DNA of 26,266 nt. Source: Anaeromyxobacter dehalogenans (GTDB lineage Bacteria; Myxococcota_A; UBA9042; DTJE01). The position numbers and the translations under genes are program-made. Below, in pieces: positions 8,922 through 16,989 of this stretch. Position 1 is the first letter of the stretch. Each line of letters opens with the position of its first letter. Under the pieces are notes generated by a model that worked only from the letters and a program-made list of their open reading frames with translations, did no database searches and had not been told where the DNA came from. The DNA lies in NCBI GenBank assembly GCA_020722625.1, contig DYKK01000002.1:1-26266 (forward strand), written 5' to 3'.

Positions 8922-10052
8922 TCAAAACGACATCGTTCCGGCCGCGACCGCACCCCCGGATGTCGGCGAGATCGAGAAGAGGAAGCGGGAGGACTCGGCC
9001 GGCGGCGCGGCCCGCGCGGCCCCGTCGTCCGACGTGAACAGGAAGTACGAGGCCGCGGCCGTGGCCACTCCGACCCCGAGGAGGGCGAAACCCACGATGT
9101 TCTCGTGGTGGTCGTGGAAGACGTACCGGTTCCCGGCCGCGTCCGTCCCGGGGTCCTGGCCGCGCTTCACGTAGTACCACGTGACCAGACCCACGCCCGC
9201 CGCGGTCATGGCGGCCCCGGTCCCGAGCGTGACCCAGGCCCAGGTCCGCCGCGACGGTCCCGACACGGGGGGCTTCAGCAGGCAGACGACCTCCACGGTC
9301 CGGTCGGCCGGCACCTCGAACCGGCGCATGAACGGGGCCATCCCCTCCCGCGCGCACAGCAGGTCGTGGACCCCGGCCCGGACCTCCATCACGTCGGTCC
9401 GATTGGCCTCGCCGGCCCGTCCCTTCGGGACCATCTCGCGGTCGTCCAGCCGGATCACGACGCCATCGAAGGACGAAAGGTCCGTGGCGAACACGACGCG
9501 ACCCGTCTGCTCGCGGAGCGTGACCCGGATCGTTCGCGTCTCAGGACCGGCGATGTGCCGTTCGATCGTGACCGTCTCGTAGCCGCTCTTTCTCAGTTCG
9601 AACTGATGCCGGCCCCTCGTCAGGCGGAGGGCGCAGGGGGCCAGGACCTTCTCGACCTGGTCCACGACGACCTCCACGTCCGGGACGTTCGTCTGGACCT
9701 CGATGCTCACGGGTTCCTGGAGTTCGCGCGTGATCATCCCGACCAGGTGGCCGATCCGGACCTTCAGTTTCGCGTCCGGGTTCTCGATGGACCGGAGCAC
9801 GTCCAGGGCCTGCTCCAGGTCCCCGAGGCCGTGCAGGGCCTCGGCCTTGCGCACGAGGATGTGCGGCATCTGGAACATCTTGTAGGCCCGGTCGAGCTTG
9901 TCGAGCGCGTCGGCGTACCGGGAGGCCTCGATGTCGCCCTGGGCCTCCTTGTACAGGCGGAAGGCCTCGCGCTCCTCCGGGGTCTGTGCCCCGGAACGGC
10001 CGGACCACAGGGCCCCGACCACGAGTACGAACGCCACGACGAATCGGGACAT
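8922..10052 (-). CDS. secreted PEGA-domain protein with TPR-like N-terminus
   Basis: A 376-residue exported protein. An N-terminal signal peptide ends near 'GRSGAQTPEE'. A TPR-like helical region follows, to about residue 110 ('YADALDKLDRAYKMFQMPHI', 'EALHGLGDLEQALDVLRS'). Next come one or two PEGA-type beta units ('VSIEVQTNVPDVEVVVD' to 'GYETVTIERHI', then 'GRVVFATDLSSFDGVVI'). Two hydrophobic helices lie near residues 271-296 and 318-341, and the C-terminus is low in complexity. PEGA domains are extracytoplasmic and are often linked to surface layers or envelope functions; no enzyme motif is present. The ATG sits 4 nt after the kinase stop, with GGGAG overlapping that junction, so the two genes should be co-transcribed. 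The kinase also has a PEGA domain, which suggests a shared envelope role. The exact function is unknown. Confidence 0.75.
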   Translation of the reverse strand: MSRFVVAFVLVVGALWSGRSGAQTPEEREAFRLYKEAQGDIEASRYADALDKLDRAYKMFQMPHILVRKAEALHGLGDLEQALDVLRSIENPDAKLKVRIGHLVGMITRELQEPVSIEVQTNVPDVEVVVDQVEKVLAPCALRLTRGRHQFELRKSGYETVTIERHIAGPETRTIRVTLREQTGRVVFATDLSSFDGVVIRLDDREMVPKGRAGEANRTDVMEVRAGVHDLLCAREGMAPFMRRFEVPADRTVEVVCLLKPPVSGPSRRTWAWVTLGTGAAMTAAGVGLVTWYYVKRGQDPGTDAAGNRYVFHDHHENIVGFALLGVGVATAAASYFLFTSDDGAARAAPPAESSRFLFSISPTSGGAVAAGTMSF

Positions 10053-10056
10053 GGTC

Positions 10057-12048
10057 TCACTCCCATTGCAGGGCGGGCGCCGGCTTCTTCTTCGGCGCCG
10101 TGTGGCGCGCCGGGGGCTCCGGCCGCCTGGGGGGGGGCTTGCCCGCGGCCGGGCGGGTGGCCTCGGCCGTCCGGCCCCGCCCGACACCCGACCCCGTCAC
10201 GGTGGGCGCGGTCTTCCGGTCCAGCACGAGGCGGTGCAGGGTCCGGCCCGACCGGACCGCCTCGGCCGGGTCCACGGTCAGGCGGGACTCCTCGTACCCG
10301 TCCGCCACGAATCGGAGCGTGACCGGCGCGTCCCCCTCCCGGAGGGTCAGGATGAGGGGCGTGGCCCCGACCCTCCGGTCCTCCAGGAAGACCGCGGCGC
10401 CCGCCGGAGCGGTCTCGAAGGTCAGACTGACCTGGCGCGGGGGAGGAGGCTCGGGCGGCGGGGGCGGACCGGGACCTTGCGAAGGACCGCTCGGAGCGGG
10501 TTCGGGCGGGTTCGCCTGCGGACCCGCGGCGGGTCCGGAATCCGCCGTGACGCCGCTCGCGACCACCCCGCCGCCGTCGCGGCCCTGGATCAGGGTCGCG
10601 ATCCCCATGCCCGCAGCGCCCGCGGTCACGACCACCAGCGCGACCACCAGGACCTGCGTGACGCGGCGTGGGCCGGACCGGGGCCGGCTCGGGTGCGCCC
10701 GCGCGCCCGACACGACCGAGGGGGGCTCGATGCGGGTGGAATCATCCGGGCGGGAAACCGGGATCCCCCTGGTCGAGCGAGCGGCCGGGGCCTGGGCCGG
10801 ACCCGCGACCGCCACGGGCCGGCCGGGCTCCGAGTCGGACAGCGAGACCACGACCGTCTCTGCGTCCTCCTCCACCGCGGCCGGCGGCCGGGACCCGTCG
10901 CCCATGGGACCCATGGAGGCCCGCGACAGGTAGATGGTCGGCGCATCCCGGTCCACGGCCGGCCCGCTCGGCCCGGGCCGGCTGTCCCCCGACCCGACCG
11001 GCGGGACCGGGGGCGGCGAGACCGGCAGGGCCAGCGTGGCGCCCTCCGGGACCTCCTCCCGCCCCTGGAAGCCACCGTCCGGCGCCTGGTTGCGTGGTCG
11101 GAGGGCCTCGGCGCGGGTTCGCGCGGGTTCCGCCCCCAGTGGTGTCGGCGCGGGAGCGGCCACCACCGGGCGGGCCGGGACCGGCACGCCGGCCATGACC
11201 TCGTCGATCAGGCCGATCAGGGCCTCGGCCGACGCGGGACGGTGGTCGCGGTCCTTGTCGAGCAACGAGAACACGAGGGCCCGGACCGGGTCGGGAATGC
11301 CACCGGCCGGCCCGCCCAGCGGCGGAGGGGCGTCGTGGATGTGCCTCATGACCAGGGCCACGGGCGTCTCGGCCCGAAACGGTGGGTTTCCGGCGAGCAT
11401 CTCGTACAGGATCACCCCCAGCGAATACAGGTCCGACCGGCCGTCGAGGGTCCGGCCCAGGGCCTGCTCCGGCGACAGGTACAGGGGCGTCCCGCACACC
11501 AGTCCGGCCTGGGTCAGGGCCTCGGACTCGGGATGGCCTTGCAGGAACTTGGCGATCCCGAAGTCCAGGACCTTGACGAAGTCTTCCTCGCCGTAAATCT
11601 GCGTGATGAAGATGTTGTCGGGCTTGAGGTCGCGATGCACGAGGCCGTTCATGTGGGCCTCGGCCAGGGCCTTCGCGACCTGTCGCACGATGTTCAGGGC
11701 GCGGCGGACCGGCAAGACCCCCTCGCGGCGCAGGAGTTGCGTCAGGGTCTGGCCCTCCAGGAACTCCATCGCGAGATAGAGGTGTCCCTCGTCGGACCGC
11801 CCGAAGTCGAAGACCTTGATGGTGTTCGGGTGCTTGAGGCGGCTCGAGGCCCGGGCCTCCTGGTAGAAACGCTGGACCTGGCGCTCGTCCTGGGACATCT
11901 CGCGGTGCAGGACCTTGAGGGCCACGGTCTGGTTCATCGCGACGTGGACCGCCTTGTACACGGTCCCCATGCCCCCTCGGCCCACCAGGGCGGTGATCTG
12001 GTAGCGACTATCGAAAATCCGACCGATCAGGTCCGAGGTGTCCGACAT
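10057..12048 (-). CDS. membrane serine/threonine protein kinase with C-terminal PEGA domain
   Basis: A 663-residue Hanks-type kinase. The catalytic domain (about residues 10-280) is complete: glycine loop 'GRGGMGTVYKAV' (residues 23-34), 'VALKVL' with K45, 'HRDLKPDN' with catalytic D140, 'DFGIAKF' with D162, and 'GTPLYLSPEQ'. All key residues are present, so it should be active. A Pro/Ala/Arg-rich juxtamembrane linker leads to one transmembrane helix (about 464-489). A Pro-rich extracytoplasmic spacer and a PEGA domain (about 538-611) follow, then a basic Pro-rich tail. It would phosphorylate cytoplasmic targets in response to something sensed outside. I chose ATG 12048 because a TATACT box at 12085-12090 would start transcription about 30 nt upstream; an in-frame GTG at 12078 adds ten unlikely residues. 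The downstream neighbour is the secreted PEGA protein. Confidence 0.88.
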   Translation of the reverse strand: MSDTSDLIGRIFDSRYQITALVGRGGMGTVYKAVHVAMNQTVALKVLHREMSQDERQVQRFYQEARASSRLKHPNTIKVFDFGRSDEGHLYLAMEFLEGQTLTQLLRREGVLPVRRALNIVRQVAKALAEAHMNGLVHRDLKPDNIFITQIYGEEDFVKVLDFGIAKFLQGHPESEALTQAGLVCGTPLYLSPEQALGRTLDGRSDLYSLGVILYEMLAGNPPFRAETPVALVMRHIHDAPPPLGGPAGGIPDPVRALVFSLLDKDRDHRPASAEALIGLIDEVMAGVPVPARPVVAAPAPTPLGAEPARTRAEALRPRNQAPDGGFQGREEVPEGATLALPVSPPPVPPVGSGDSRPGPSGPAVDRDAPTIYLSRASMGPMGDGSRPPAAVEEDAETVVVSLSDSEPGRPVAVAGPAQAPAARSTRGIPVSRPDDSTRIEPPSVVSGARAHPSRPRSGPRRVTQVLVVALVVVTAGAAGMGIATLIQGRDGGGVVASGVTADSGPAAGPQANPPEPAPSGPSQGPGPPPPPEPPPPRQVSLTFETAPAGAAVFLEDRRVGATPLILTLREGDAPVTLRFVADGYEESRLTVDPAEAVRSGRTLHRLVLDRKTAPTVTGSGVGRGRTAEATRPAAGKPPPRRPEPPARHTAPKKKPAPALQWE

Positions 12049-12084
12049 CCGCCGCCCCGCGGTTCGGGACCAGGGCACGAGCGC

Positions 12085-12090
12085 AGTATA
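12085..12090 (-). promoter_or_regulatory. candidate -10 box for the kinase gene
   Basis: On the minus strand this reads TATACT, five of six matches to the TATAAT consensus, in an otherwise very GC-rich region. It would place the transcription start near 12078, giving a leader of about 30 nt before ATG 12048. No convincing -35 hexamer is visible 16-18 bp upstream, so the call is tentative. The 93-bp repeat begins about 32 bp upstream of the box. Confidence 0.35.
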
Positions 12091-12121
12091 TCATTTCGGT
12101 CCAAGGTCCCGGATCGCTTAC

Positions 12122-12214
12122 CCACGATCCGCCGTCCCGATCTCGGAAGAAGCACGGAACACCTTGATTTCTCGCGGTCTCGTGCCAGCCGCGACTTGGA
12201 AGTCGCGGCCCCAG
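12122..12214 (+). repeat. 93-bp dispersed repeat with terminal hairpin, copy 1
   Basis: This stretch matches 26160-26252 without gaps at 81 of 93 positions, in the same orientation. Its right part is a perfect inverted repeat: GCCGCGACTT (12188-12197) and AAGTCGCGGC (12200-12209), separated by GG. The other copy has the same hairpin, with the pair C12195/G12202 changed to A/T, so pairing is kept. It lies between the kinase and DUF2505 genes and ends in CCCCAG. It resembles the small dispersed palindromic (REP- or MITE-like) elements seen in many genomes. No transposase is nearby. Confidence 0.8.
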
Positions 12215-12284
12215 GGTGGTGAAATGAAACGTACCAGACTTCATGTATATTCGATGACTTGCGAAAATTGATCGCGGATTTCGG

Positions 12285-12770
12285 TCAAGGCTCCGTCACC
12301 CAGCGCGTCAGGAATTCGGCCTGACGGGCGCACTCCTTCTCGGTGTCCGCCAGGCCCATCTTCTCGGCCGCGCCGCCGATCAGGGGGATCTTGACCTGGA
12401 GCTCCGTGTGATACACGACCCGGGTCTTCCCGCCCTCGGGGAGGAACTCGACCCGGCCGGACAGGAAGACCTTGTCCGCCCCCATCGTGGGCGTGATCCG
12501 CCACGTCAGGACCCGCGCGGTCGGGTCGAGCACGTTCTCGTCCACGTATTCGTCCACGTCGGACTTGCGCAGGACGGCCGGGACGCGCGAGGGCTCGGTG
12601 GCCCGCGCCTTCAGCCGCACGCGGCCGTCCGGGTACTCCTCGCGCTCGAGGATCTCGACGGTCAACATCCCGGAATTCTTCCCCTTCTTCACATAGAAAT
12701 CCGGGTCCCGGTACGCCGCGATGACGCGCTCCACCGGGGCCGGGACCACGTGTTCGAAACGGACCTTCAT
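12285..12770 (-). CDS. DUF2505 family (SRPBCC-like) protein
   Basis: A 161-residue protein without signal peptide or membrane segment. It has the alternating pattern of the START/Bet-v-1-like (SRPBCC) fold as in DUF2505: 'MKVRFEHVVPAPVERVIAAY' at the start, 'RVLTWRITPTMGADKVFLSG' in the middle, and a C-terminal helix 'ADTEKECARQAEFLTRWV'. Such proteins bind hydrophobic ligands in a cavity, but no substrate is known for this family. GGGGAGG upstream supports ATG 12770. It reads in the same direction as the kinase, 236 bp away across the 93-bp repeat, so it may be a separate transcription unit. Confidence 0.8.
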   Translation of the reverse strand: MKVRFEHVVPAPVERVIAAYRDPDFYVKKGKNSGMLTVEILEREEYPDGRVRLKARATEPSRVPAVLRKSDVDEYVDENVLDPTARVLTWRITPTMGADKVFLSGRVEFLPEGGKTRVVYHTELQVKIPLIGGAAEKMGLADTEKECARQAEFLTRWVTEP

Positions 12771-12944
12771 CCTGGAAGACCTCCCCGAAGAGACAGGGAG
12801 ATAGTGCTCCGAAACGCCCCGGTTTGCAAAGCCTCCGGCGTCGACCGGGATCCGGGGTCGGGGGTCAGGCGTCCGGGGTCCGGGGTCGCGGTGGACGCGA
12901 ATCTGCCGTCAACAGACCGTCCCCCGCGTCCAACGTGGCCCTGG

Positions 12945-12998
12945 CACTGACACTGACACTGATACTGTCACCTGAACCTGTCCACGGAACCTGTCCAC
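12945..12998 (+). repeat. short tandem repeats (CACTGA x3; GAACCTGTCCAC x2)
   Basis: CACTGA occurs three times in a row at 12945-12962, followed by a degenerate unit TACTGT. GAACCTGTCCAC occurs at 12974-12985 and again at 12987-12998. The units are visible directly in the sequence and lie in non-coding DNA, where they could change copy number by slippage. Confidence 0.8.
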
Positions 12999-13055
12999 CG
13001 CCACTGCCTCTCTGGCAAATCCCTGAATGAGGCAAGGACCCCGATGATGGGAAGC

Positions 13056-13075
13056 GGTGCTCGCGTCTCCAGGGG
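13056..13075 (+). repeat. 20-bp repeat, copy upstream of the AsmA-like gene
   Basis: GGTGCTCGCGTCTCCAGGGG matches 16927-16946 at 18 of 20 positions, in the same orientation. The two copies flank the AsmA-like gene. This copy lacks the left arm that forms a hairpin in the other, so it looks like a decayed or partial element. Confidence 0.55.
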
Positions 13076-13108
13076 CGCGACCCCTCGCCCCTCGCGGCCC
13101 GGTTCGGG

Positions 13109-13114
13109 TATGAT
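13109..13114 (+). promoter_or_regulatory. candidate -10 box for the AsmA-like operon
   Basis: TATGAT matches five of six consensus positions and stands out from the GC-rich surroundings. It would start transcription near 13121, about 25 nt before GTG 13145. The -35 position is GC-rich and does not resemble TTGACA, so support is weak. Confidence 0.3.
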
Positions 13115-13144
13115 CGGGGCCGTTCGACCGGGGGCAGAGGCGAC

Positions 13145-16100
13145 GTGGCGGGAACCGAGGCCAGGAAATCGTGGCCGCGACGGGTCATCCGGTCGCTGGT
13201 CTGGGCCGCCGTCGGGGTCCTCGTGGTGGCCGTCCTCGCGGCGGGGGGCGCGCTGTGGGTCCTCCATCACCTCGACAGCCCGGCCGTGCGCGAACGGATC
13301 GTGCGCGCGGTTCGGGAGGGCTGGGGTATCGAGGTGGACTACGACGGGGTGGACCTCGCGCTGTCGCGCGGGGTGACCCTGCGGGGGCTGCGAGTCCTGA
13401 CCCCCGATCCCTTCCGGTCGCACGCCCCGGTCCTGGCCGGCGTGGACCGGGCGGAGGTGTCGTGGGACGCCGGGTCGGCCCTGTCGGGTCCCTTCCACGT
13501 GACCCGGGTGGGCGTCTCCGGGGTCCGCCTGACGCTCGTCCAGGACGAGGCGGGACGGTCGTCGCTCCAGGCCCTGCTCGACGCCATGCCGCGACCCGAA
13601 CGCGAGAAGCCGCCCGCGCGCCTGTCGAGGGGTCTGCCGCTTGGGGACCTCGGGGTCTCGGTCGAAAGCCTGGAGGTGCGCGACGTGGTCCTCACCCGCC
13701 TCGTCCTTCGCAACGGCGCGGTCATCCGGTCCGAGACGCTCGATGGGCTCGCGGTGGACGGCGCGCTGCACGCCGCGTCGGACGGGGCGACCGCGTCCCT
13801 GACCGTGGGGTCTCTGGACGGCGCCCCCTCGCGACTGGCGGTCCGGGACGTCGGATCGGAAGGCGAATCCCGGCGCGAGCTGGCACTGCGCCATCAGACC
13901 CGGGTCCGGGTGACGGACCCCCTCCACGCCCGAATGGACCTGGAACTATCGGTCGAGAAACAGGAATTCGTACACGACCTCGCCTGGCCAGGCCCGCTGC
14001 TGGAGGCCGGCCTGGCCGCGACCTTCCACCCGGAGGAGTCACGAATCGAAGTCGAGATGGATCGTCTGATCGTGGGCGACGGGGTGGCCCGCGGGACCCT
14101 GATGGCGTCGTATCTCGAGGACGCGGATCAAGACGTGGCGGCCCGCATCGAGGAAGCGGAAGTCCTCCTGGACCTGGACCGCCTTCCCGACTTCCTGCGC
14201 GCCCTCGCCCCCGCGGTGCGGTGGAAGGGTGGGGCCGCGCGCCTCTCCGCGGCGGGGATCGAGGTGCTGCGGCAGGCCCCGTGGGCCCGGGTCGGAGGGC
14301 ACGTGGACGGAAGCGTTCGCTTCGAGGAGGTTGCCGCCGAAACGGGCGCGCGCCGTGGGACCGGCCGGGCCGTCACGGCGATCCTCAAGGCCGTCGAGGC
14401 CCGTCCAGGGTCGGTTCAGGCGGAGGTCTCGCTCGCGTTCAAGCGCCTCCAGGTCCGGGAACCGGCTCGGGTCGTGACCCTGGGCGACGGCACGATGGGG
14501 ATCGAGGTCGGGCTCCAGGACCTCCCGAAGGCGATCGCGGGCGCCTTCTCCGGGACGGTCGGGCTGAAGGCCGGGGCGCGGATGGCCTCGGTGCGAACCC
14601 CCGCCGGCCGGGTCCGGTTGGGAGGGGTCGAGGTCTCGGCATCCGCCCCCATCGCCGCGGGCCCTCCGTTCGAGGCGGACGGGGAGGTCCGGGTCTTGGG
14701 GGTCACCTGGACCCCGGCGGGCGGGGAGGCGAGGGACCTGCCCGGCGGACGCCTCGCGTGGCGGATGCAGGAGGTGACGCCCGACCGGGAGGCGCCCGCC
14801 CGCTCCACGGGGAGGTTCACCCTGCAGGCCGGGGTCGCGGACGTGGCGCTCGACGCGCGCCTCACCAAGGAGGCGGACGCCCTTTCCATGGCGGGGACGG
14901 TCTCGGCGCGGTCCCTTGCGCTCCTGCAGCCGTTCGCGGACCACCCGGCCCTGCGCGACCTGCGCGTCCCGTTCGGGCGGGTCGGGCTGACCCTGACGAC
15001 CGAGGGTCGCGCCACGGGCCTGGCCGCGGAGGGCGGTCCCCACCTGGACCAGCGCCTCGCCGCGACGGTGACGGGCCTCCAGGCGGTCGCCGCGGGCCAC
15101 CGCGTCGAGGTCCAGACGCTCAACGCCGACCTCTCCGTGACGGGTCGCGTCCGCGACTTGCGGGCGCGCGGGACCCTCGAGGCCGCGGGCGCCCGCGTGG
15201 ACGGCCGGGTCCCGTTGCGGCGCGTCGCGTGGACGGCCGAGGCCCGCCTGAAGGCATCGGCCCCGCAGGCACGCATGTCGTTGGCGGTCGCGGGCCGTCG
15301 CGGCCCGATGCTCCACGCGGACCTCGACGCCCAGGTGACGGGGACGGGGCGCGCGGTGTCCTGGTCCGGGTCCCTGTCGGCCCAGGACCTGTCCGACCTG
15401 GCCCCGCTGCTCCCGCCGGACCTGCGCTCGACCGTGGACCTCGCGTCCCTGCACGCGGAGGTCGAAACCTCGGGCCGCCTGACCGGCGTGCTCGGGCGAG
15501 GCGTGGGTCTCGTGTCGAATCCGCTGGACGCGGCCCGCGGCCGGGCGTCGTTCCGGGCGCGCCTGCGCGGACTCGCGTATCGCAGCGAGCGGACCGAGAT
15601 CGAGTCCCCGGACCTCGACGCCTCGATCGAGGTCGCCCGCACCGGGTCGCCCGCCACGCTCCGGGCGAGCCTCGCGTATTCGTCGCTTCGCGTGGACCAG
15701 CGGGTGCGCCGGTTCGAGGTCACAGGCGGTTCCCACGGCCTCGTGGTCGAGGCGGACCCGGACCCCCGGACGGGCGAGGTGAAGGTCGCGCTCGATGGGA
15801 CGGTCGCGCGGCTGGACCACGAGGCGTCCTCGACATACCCCGTGGAGCGGGCCTCCCTGAAGGTCCGGGCGCGCGTCTCACGCCTGGACGCCGTCCGCGT
15901 GGACGAGTTCGTCCTCGACAATCCGGCCGGGGGCACCCGCATCGAGGCGACCGCGGCCCTGGACGACCTCGGAGGTCGGCTCCCGGCGAGCGCGGCCGCC
16001 GCGTGGGACCTGGTGGTCGGCCGCCGTTCCCTCGCGGTCACCGGCACGCTCGACCAGCGCCTCGACCCCTTGTCGCGCGAGTCGTTCCCGGCGTCGGGGA

Positions 16101-16918
16101 CCGTGAGGGTCCCGTTCCGCATCCAGTCCGGGGACCGATCGCTGTTCCGCGTCGCGGCCTCCATCGAGGCCCGCGGCGTGCGCGCGGAGGTCCCGGGGTC
16201 CCGGGTCGCGGTGCGAGGCCTGAACGGGACGATCCCGATCGAGGAGGAGGTCTCGCTCGGTCCGGACGGCCGGCCCTCGCTGATCCTCGAGACGGACCAC
16301 AACCTCTTTTCGCGCGTCCGTTTCCTGGACCAGCATCCCTTCCTGCGGGGCGGAGGGTTCGTGGCCGCGGACCGCGTCGTCCTGGGACCTCTGGAGGTCG
16401 GGCCTGTCGCGGGCAACCTCCGCGTCCTGCGGAACCTGGTGAGCCTGGACCAGGTCGAGGCGACCTGGCGGGACGGGAAGGTGTCGGGTCAGGTGATCGT
16501 GGAGTGGCGTTCCGAGGACCCCCGGGTGTCGTTCCGGGGCAAGGTGACCGGGGTCCGGCCGTCCGGGAGCGACGAGCGGCTGGACGCGAACGCGGCGATC
16601 GACGTCAGTCTGGGGCGCCGGGAGGTCTCCGGCCGGATCCACCTCGTCCGGATCGGGCGCGGGCACCTGCTGGACCTGATGGATGCGTGGGACCCGTATC
16701 ACGAGAACGTGTCCGCGAACCGCATCCGGAAGGCCCTGAAGGTCGGGTATCCGAAGTACGCCCGGCTCCGCCTGGACGGGGGATTCCTGAGCGCGAAGGT
16801 GGAACTGGGCGGGCTGGGGTCCCTCGTGCGGATTGACGAGGTCCGTGGCATCCCGACGGGGCCGCTGCTGAACCGGGCCCTGGGGCCGACCGGGAATTCG
16901 TTGGGAACAAGACCATGA
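13145..16918 (+). CDS. large AsmA/YdbH-like inner-membrane-anchored periplasmic protein
   Basis: A 1257-residue protein with one N-terminal transmembrane helix (about residues 15-39, 'SLVWAAVGVLVVAVLAAGG') after a basic start, followed by a very long periplasmic part built almost wholly of short beta strands. The segment after the helix ('VRERIVRAVREGWGIEVDYD', 'LSRGVTLRGLRVLTPDPF') is the typical opening of AsmA-like proteins. The end ('GGGFVAADRVVLGPLEVGPV', 'WRDGKVSGQVIVEWRSEDP') resembles AsmA/YdbH-type C-termini. Proteins of this group form hydrophobic grooves that bridge the envelope and move phospholipids to the outer membrane. A DUF1318 lipoprotein gene follows 71 bp later, as ydbL accompanies ydbH in E. 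coli. GTG 13145 is supported by AGAGG just upstream. A hairpin begins within the stop codon. It could also be a TamB-like protein, but no TamB partner (TamA) is visible. Confidence 0.78.
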   Translation: MAGTEARKSWPRRVIRSLVWAAVGVLVVAVLAAGGALWVLHHLDSPAVRERIVRAVREGWGIEVDYDGVDLALSRGVTLRGLRVLTPDPFRSHAPVLAGVDRAEVSWDAGSALSGPFHVTRVGVSGVRLTLVQDEAGRSSLQALLDAMPRPEREKPPARLSRGLPLGDLGVSVESLEVRDVVLTRLVLRNGAVIRSETLDGLAVDGALHAASDGATASLTVGSLDGAPSRLAVRDVGSEGESRRELALRHQTRVRVTDPLHARMDLELSVEKQEFVHDLAWPGPLLEAGLAATFHPEESRIEVEMDRLIVGDGVARGTLMASYLEDADQDVAARIEEAEVLLDLDRLPDFLRALAPAVRWKGGAARLSAAGIEVLRQAPWARVGGHVDGSVRFEEVAAETGARRGTGRAVTAILKAVEARPGSVQAEVSLAFKRLQVREPARVVTLGDGTMGIEVGLQDLPKAIAGAFSGTVGLKAGARMASVRTPAGRVRLGGVEVSASAPIAAGPPFEADGEVRVLGVTWTPAGGEARDLPGGRLAWRMQEVTPDREAPARSTGRFTLQAGVADVALDARLTKEADALSMAGTVSARSLALLQPFADHPALRDLRVPFGRVGLTLTTEGRATGLAAEGGPHLDQRLAATVTGLQAVAAGHRVEVQTLNADLSVTGRVRDLRARGTLEAAGARVDGRVPLRRVAWTAEARLKASAPQARMSLAVAGRRGPMLHADLDAQVTGTGRAVSWSGSLSAQDLSDLAPLLPPDLRSTVDLASLHAEVETSGRLTGVLGRGVGLVSNPLDAARGRASFRARLRGLAYRSERTEIESPDLDASIEVARTGSPATLRASLAYSSLRVDQRVRRFEVTGGSHGLVVEADPDPRTGEVKVALDGTVARLDHEASSTYPVERASLKVRARVSRLDAVRVDEFVLDNPAGGTRIEATAALDDLGGRLPASAAAAWDLVVGRRSLAVTGTLDQRLDPLSRESFPASGTVRVPFRIQSGDRSLFRVAASIEARGVRAEVPGSRVAVRGLNGTIPIEEEVSLGPDGRPSLILETDHNLFSRVRFLDQHPFLRGGGFVAADRVVLGPLEVGPVAGNLRVLRNLVSLDQVEATWRDGKVSGQVIVEWRSEDPRVSFRGKVTGVRPSGSDERLDANAAIDVSLGRREVSGRIHLVRIGRGHLLDLMDAWDPYHENVSANRIRKALKVGYPKYARLRLDGGFLSAKVELGGLGSLVRIDEVRGIPTGPLLNRALGPTGNSLGTRP

Positions 16919-16938
16919 CGCGAGCAGGCGCTCGCGTC
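16917..16938 (+). terminator. hairpin overlapping the AsmA-like stop codon (possible attenuator or 3' end element)
   Basis: GACGCGAGC (16917-16925) and GCTCGCGTC (16930-16938) form a perfect 9-bp stem with a 4-nt loop AGGC. The stem starts inside the TGA stop codon. There is no T-tract afterwards, so it is not a standard intrinsic terminator. It may be part of the dispersed element whose right half is 16927-16946, or may adjust expression of the downstream genes. Confidence 0.4.
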
Positions 16939-16946
16939 CCCAGGGG
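16927..16946 (+). repeat. 20-bp repeat, copy downstream of the AsmA-like gene
   Basis: GGCGCTCGCGTCCCCAGGGG matches 13056-13075 at 18 of 20 positions. It overlaps the right arm and loop of the hairpin at 16917-16938. CCCCAG after the arm recalls the end of the 93-bp repeat, so all these may be variants of one element family. Confidence 0.5.
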
Positions 16947-16989
16947 GGCGCTGACGCCGGTGCGACGCGTTCCTGAAATGGAGTAGGAC

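Larger units (their letters stand above)
12771..13144. other. gene-free stretch with simple repeats
   Basis: These 374 bp separate two divergent genes, so promoters for both are expected here. They contain the DUF2505 ribosome-binding site, runs of GGGGTC-like words near 12854-12890, a CACTGA tandem and a GAACCTGTCCAC tandem (12945-12998), and one arm of a 20-bp repeat (13056-13075). A TATGAT box lies before the AsmA-like gene. No convincing gene is present on either strand, and the open frames here are short and low in complexity. Confidence 0.6.

Noticed and set aside
8909..8931. Hairpin GTCGTT/AACGAC between pelG and the PEGA gene as a bidirectional terminator
   Set aside because: The stem is only 6 bp with an 11-nt loop and no T-tract, and it runs into the last codons of the PEGA gene.
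12049..12078. GTG start at 12078 for the kinase
   Set aside because: The candidate -10 box at 12085-12090 would place the transcription start at about this codon, and the ten extra residues are not part of the kinase fold.
12008..12244. Short minus-strand ORF over repeat copy 1
   Set aside because: It is repeat sequence read through into the kinase start region, with no ribosome-binding site or family.
12854..12890. GGGGTC-like word repeats as a CRISPR or iteron array
   Set aside because: The words are short, irregular and GC-biased, without conserved spacing or spacers.
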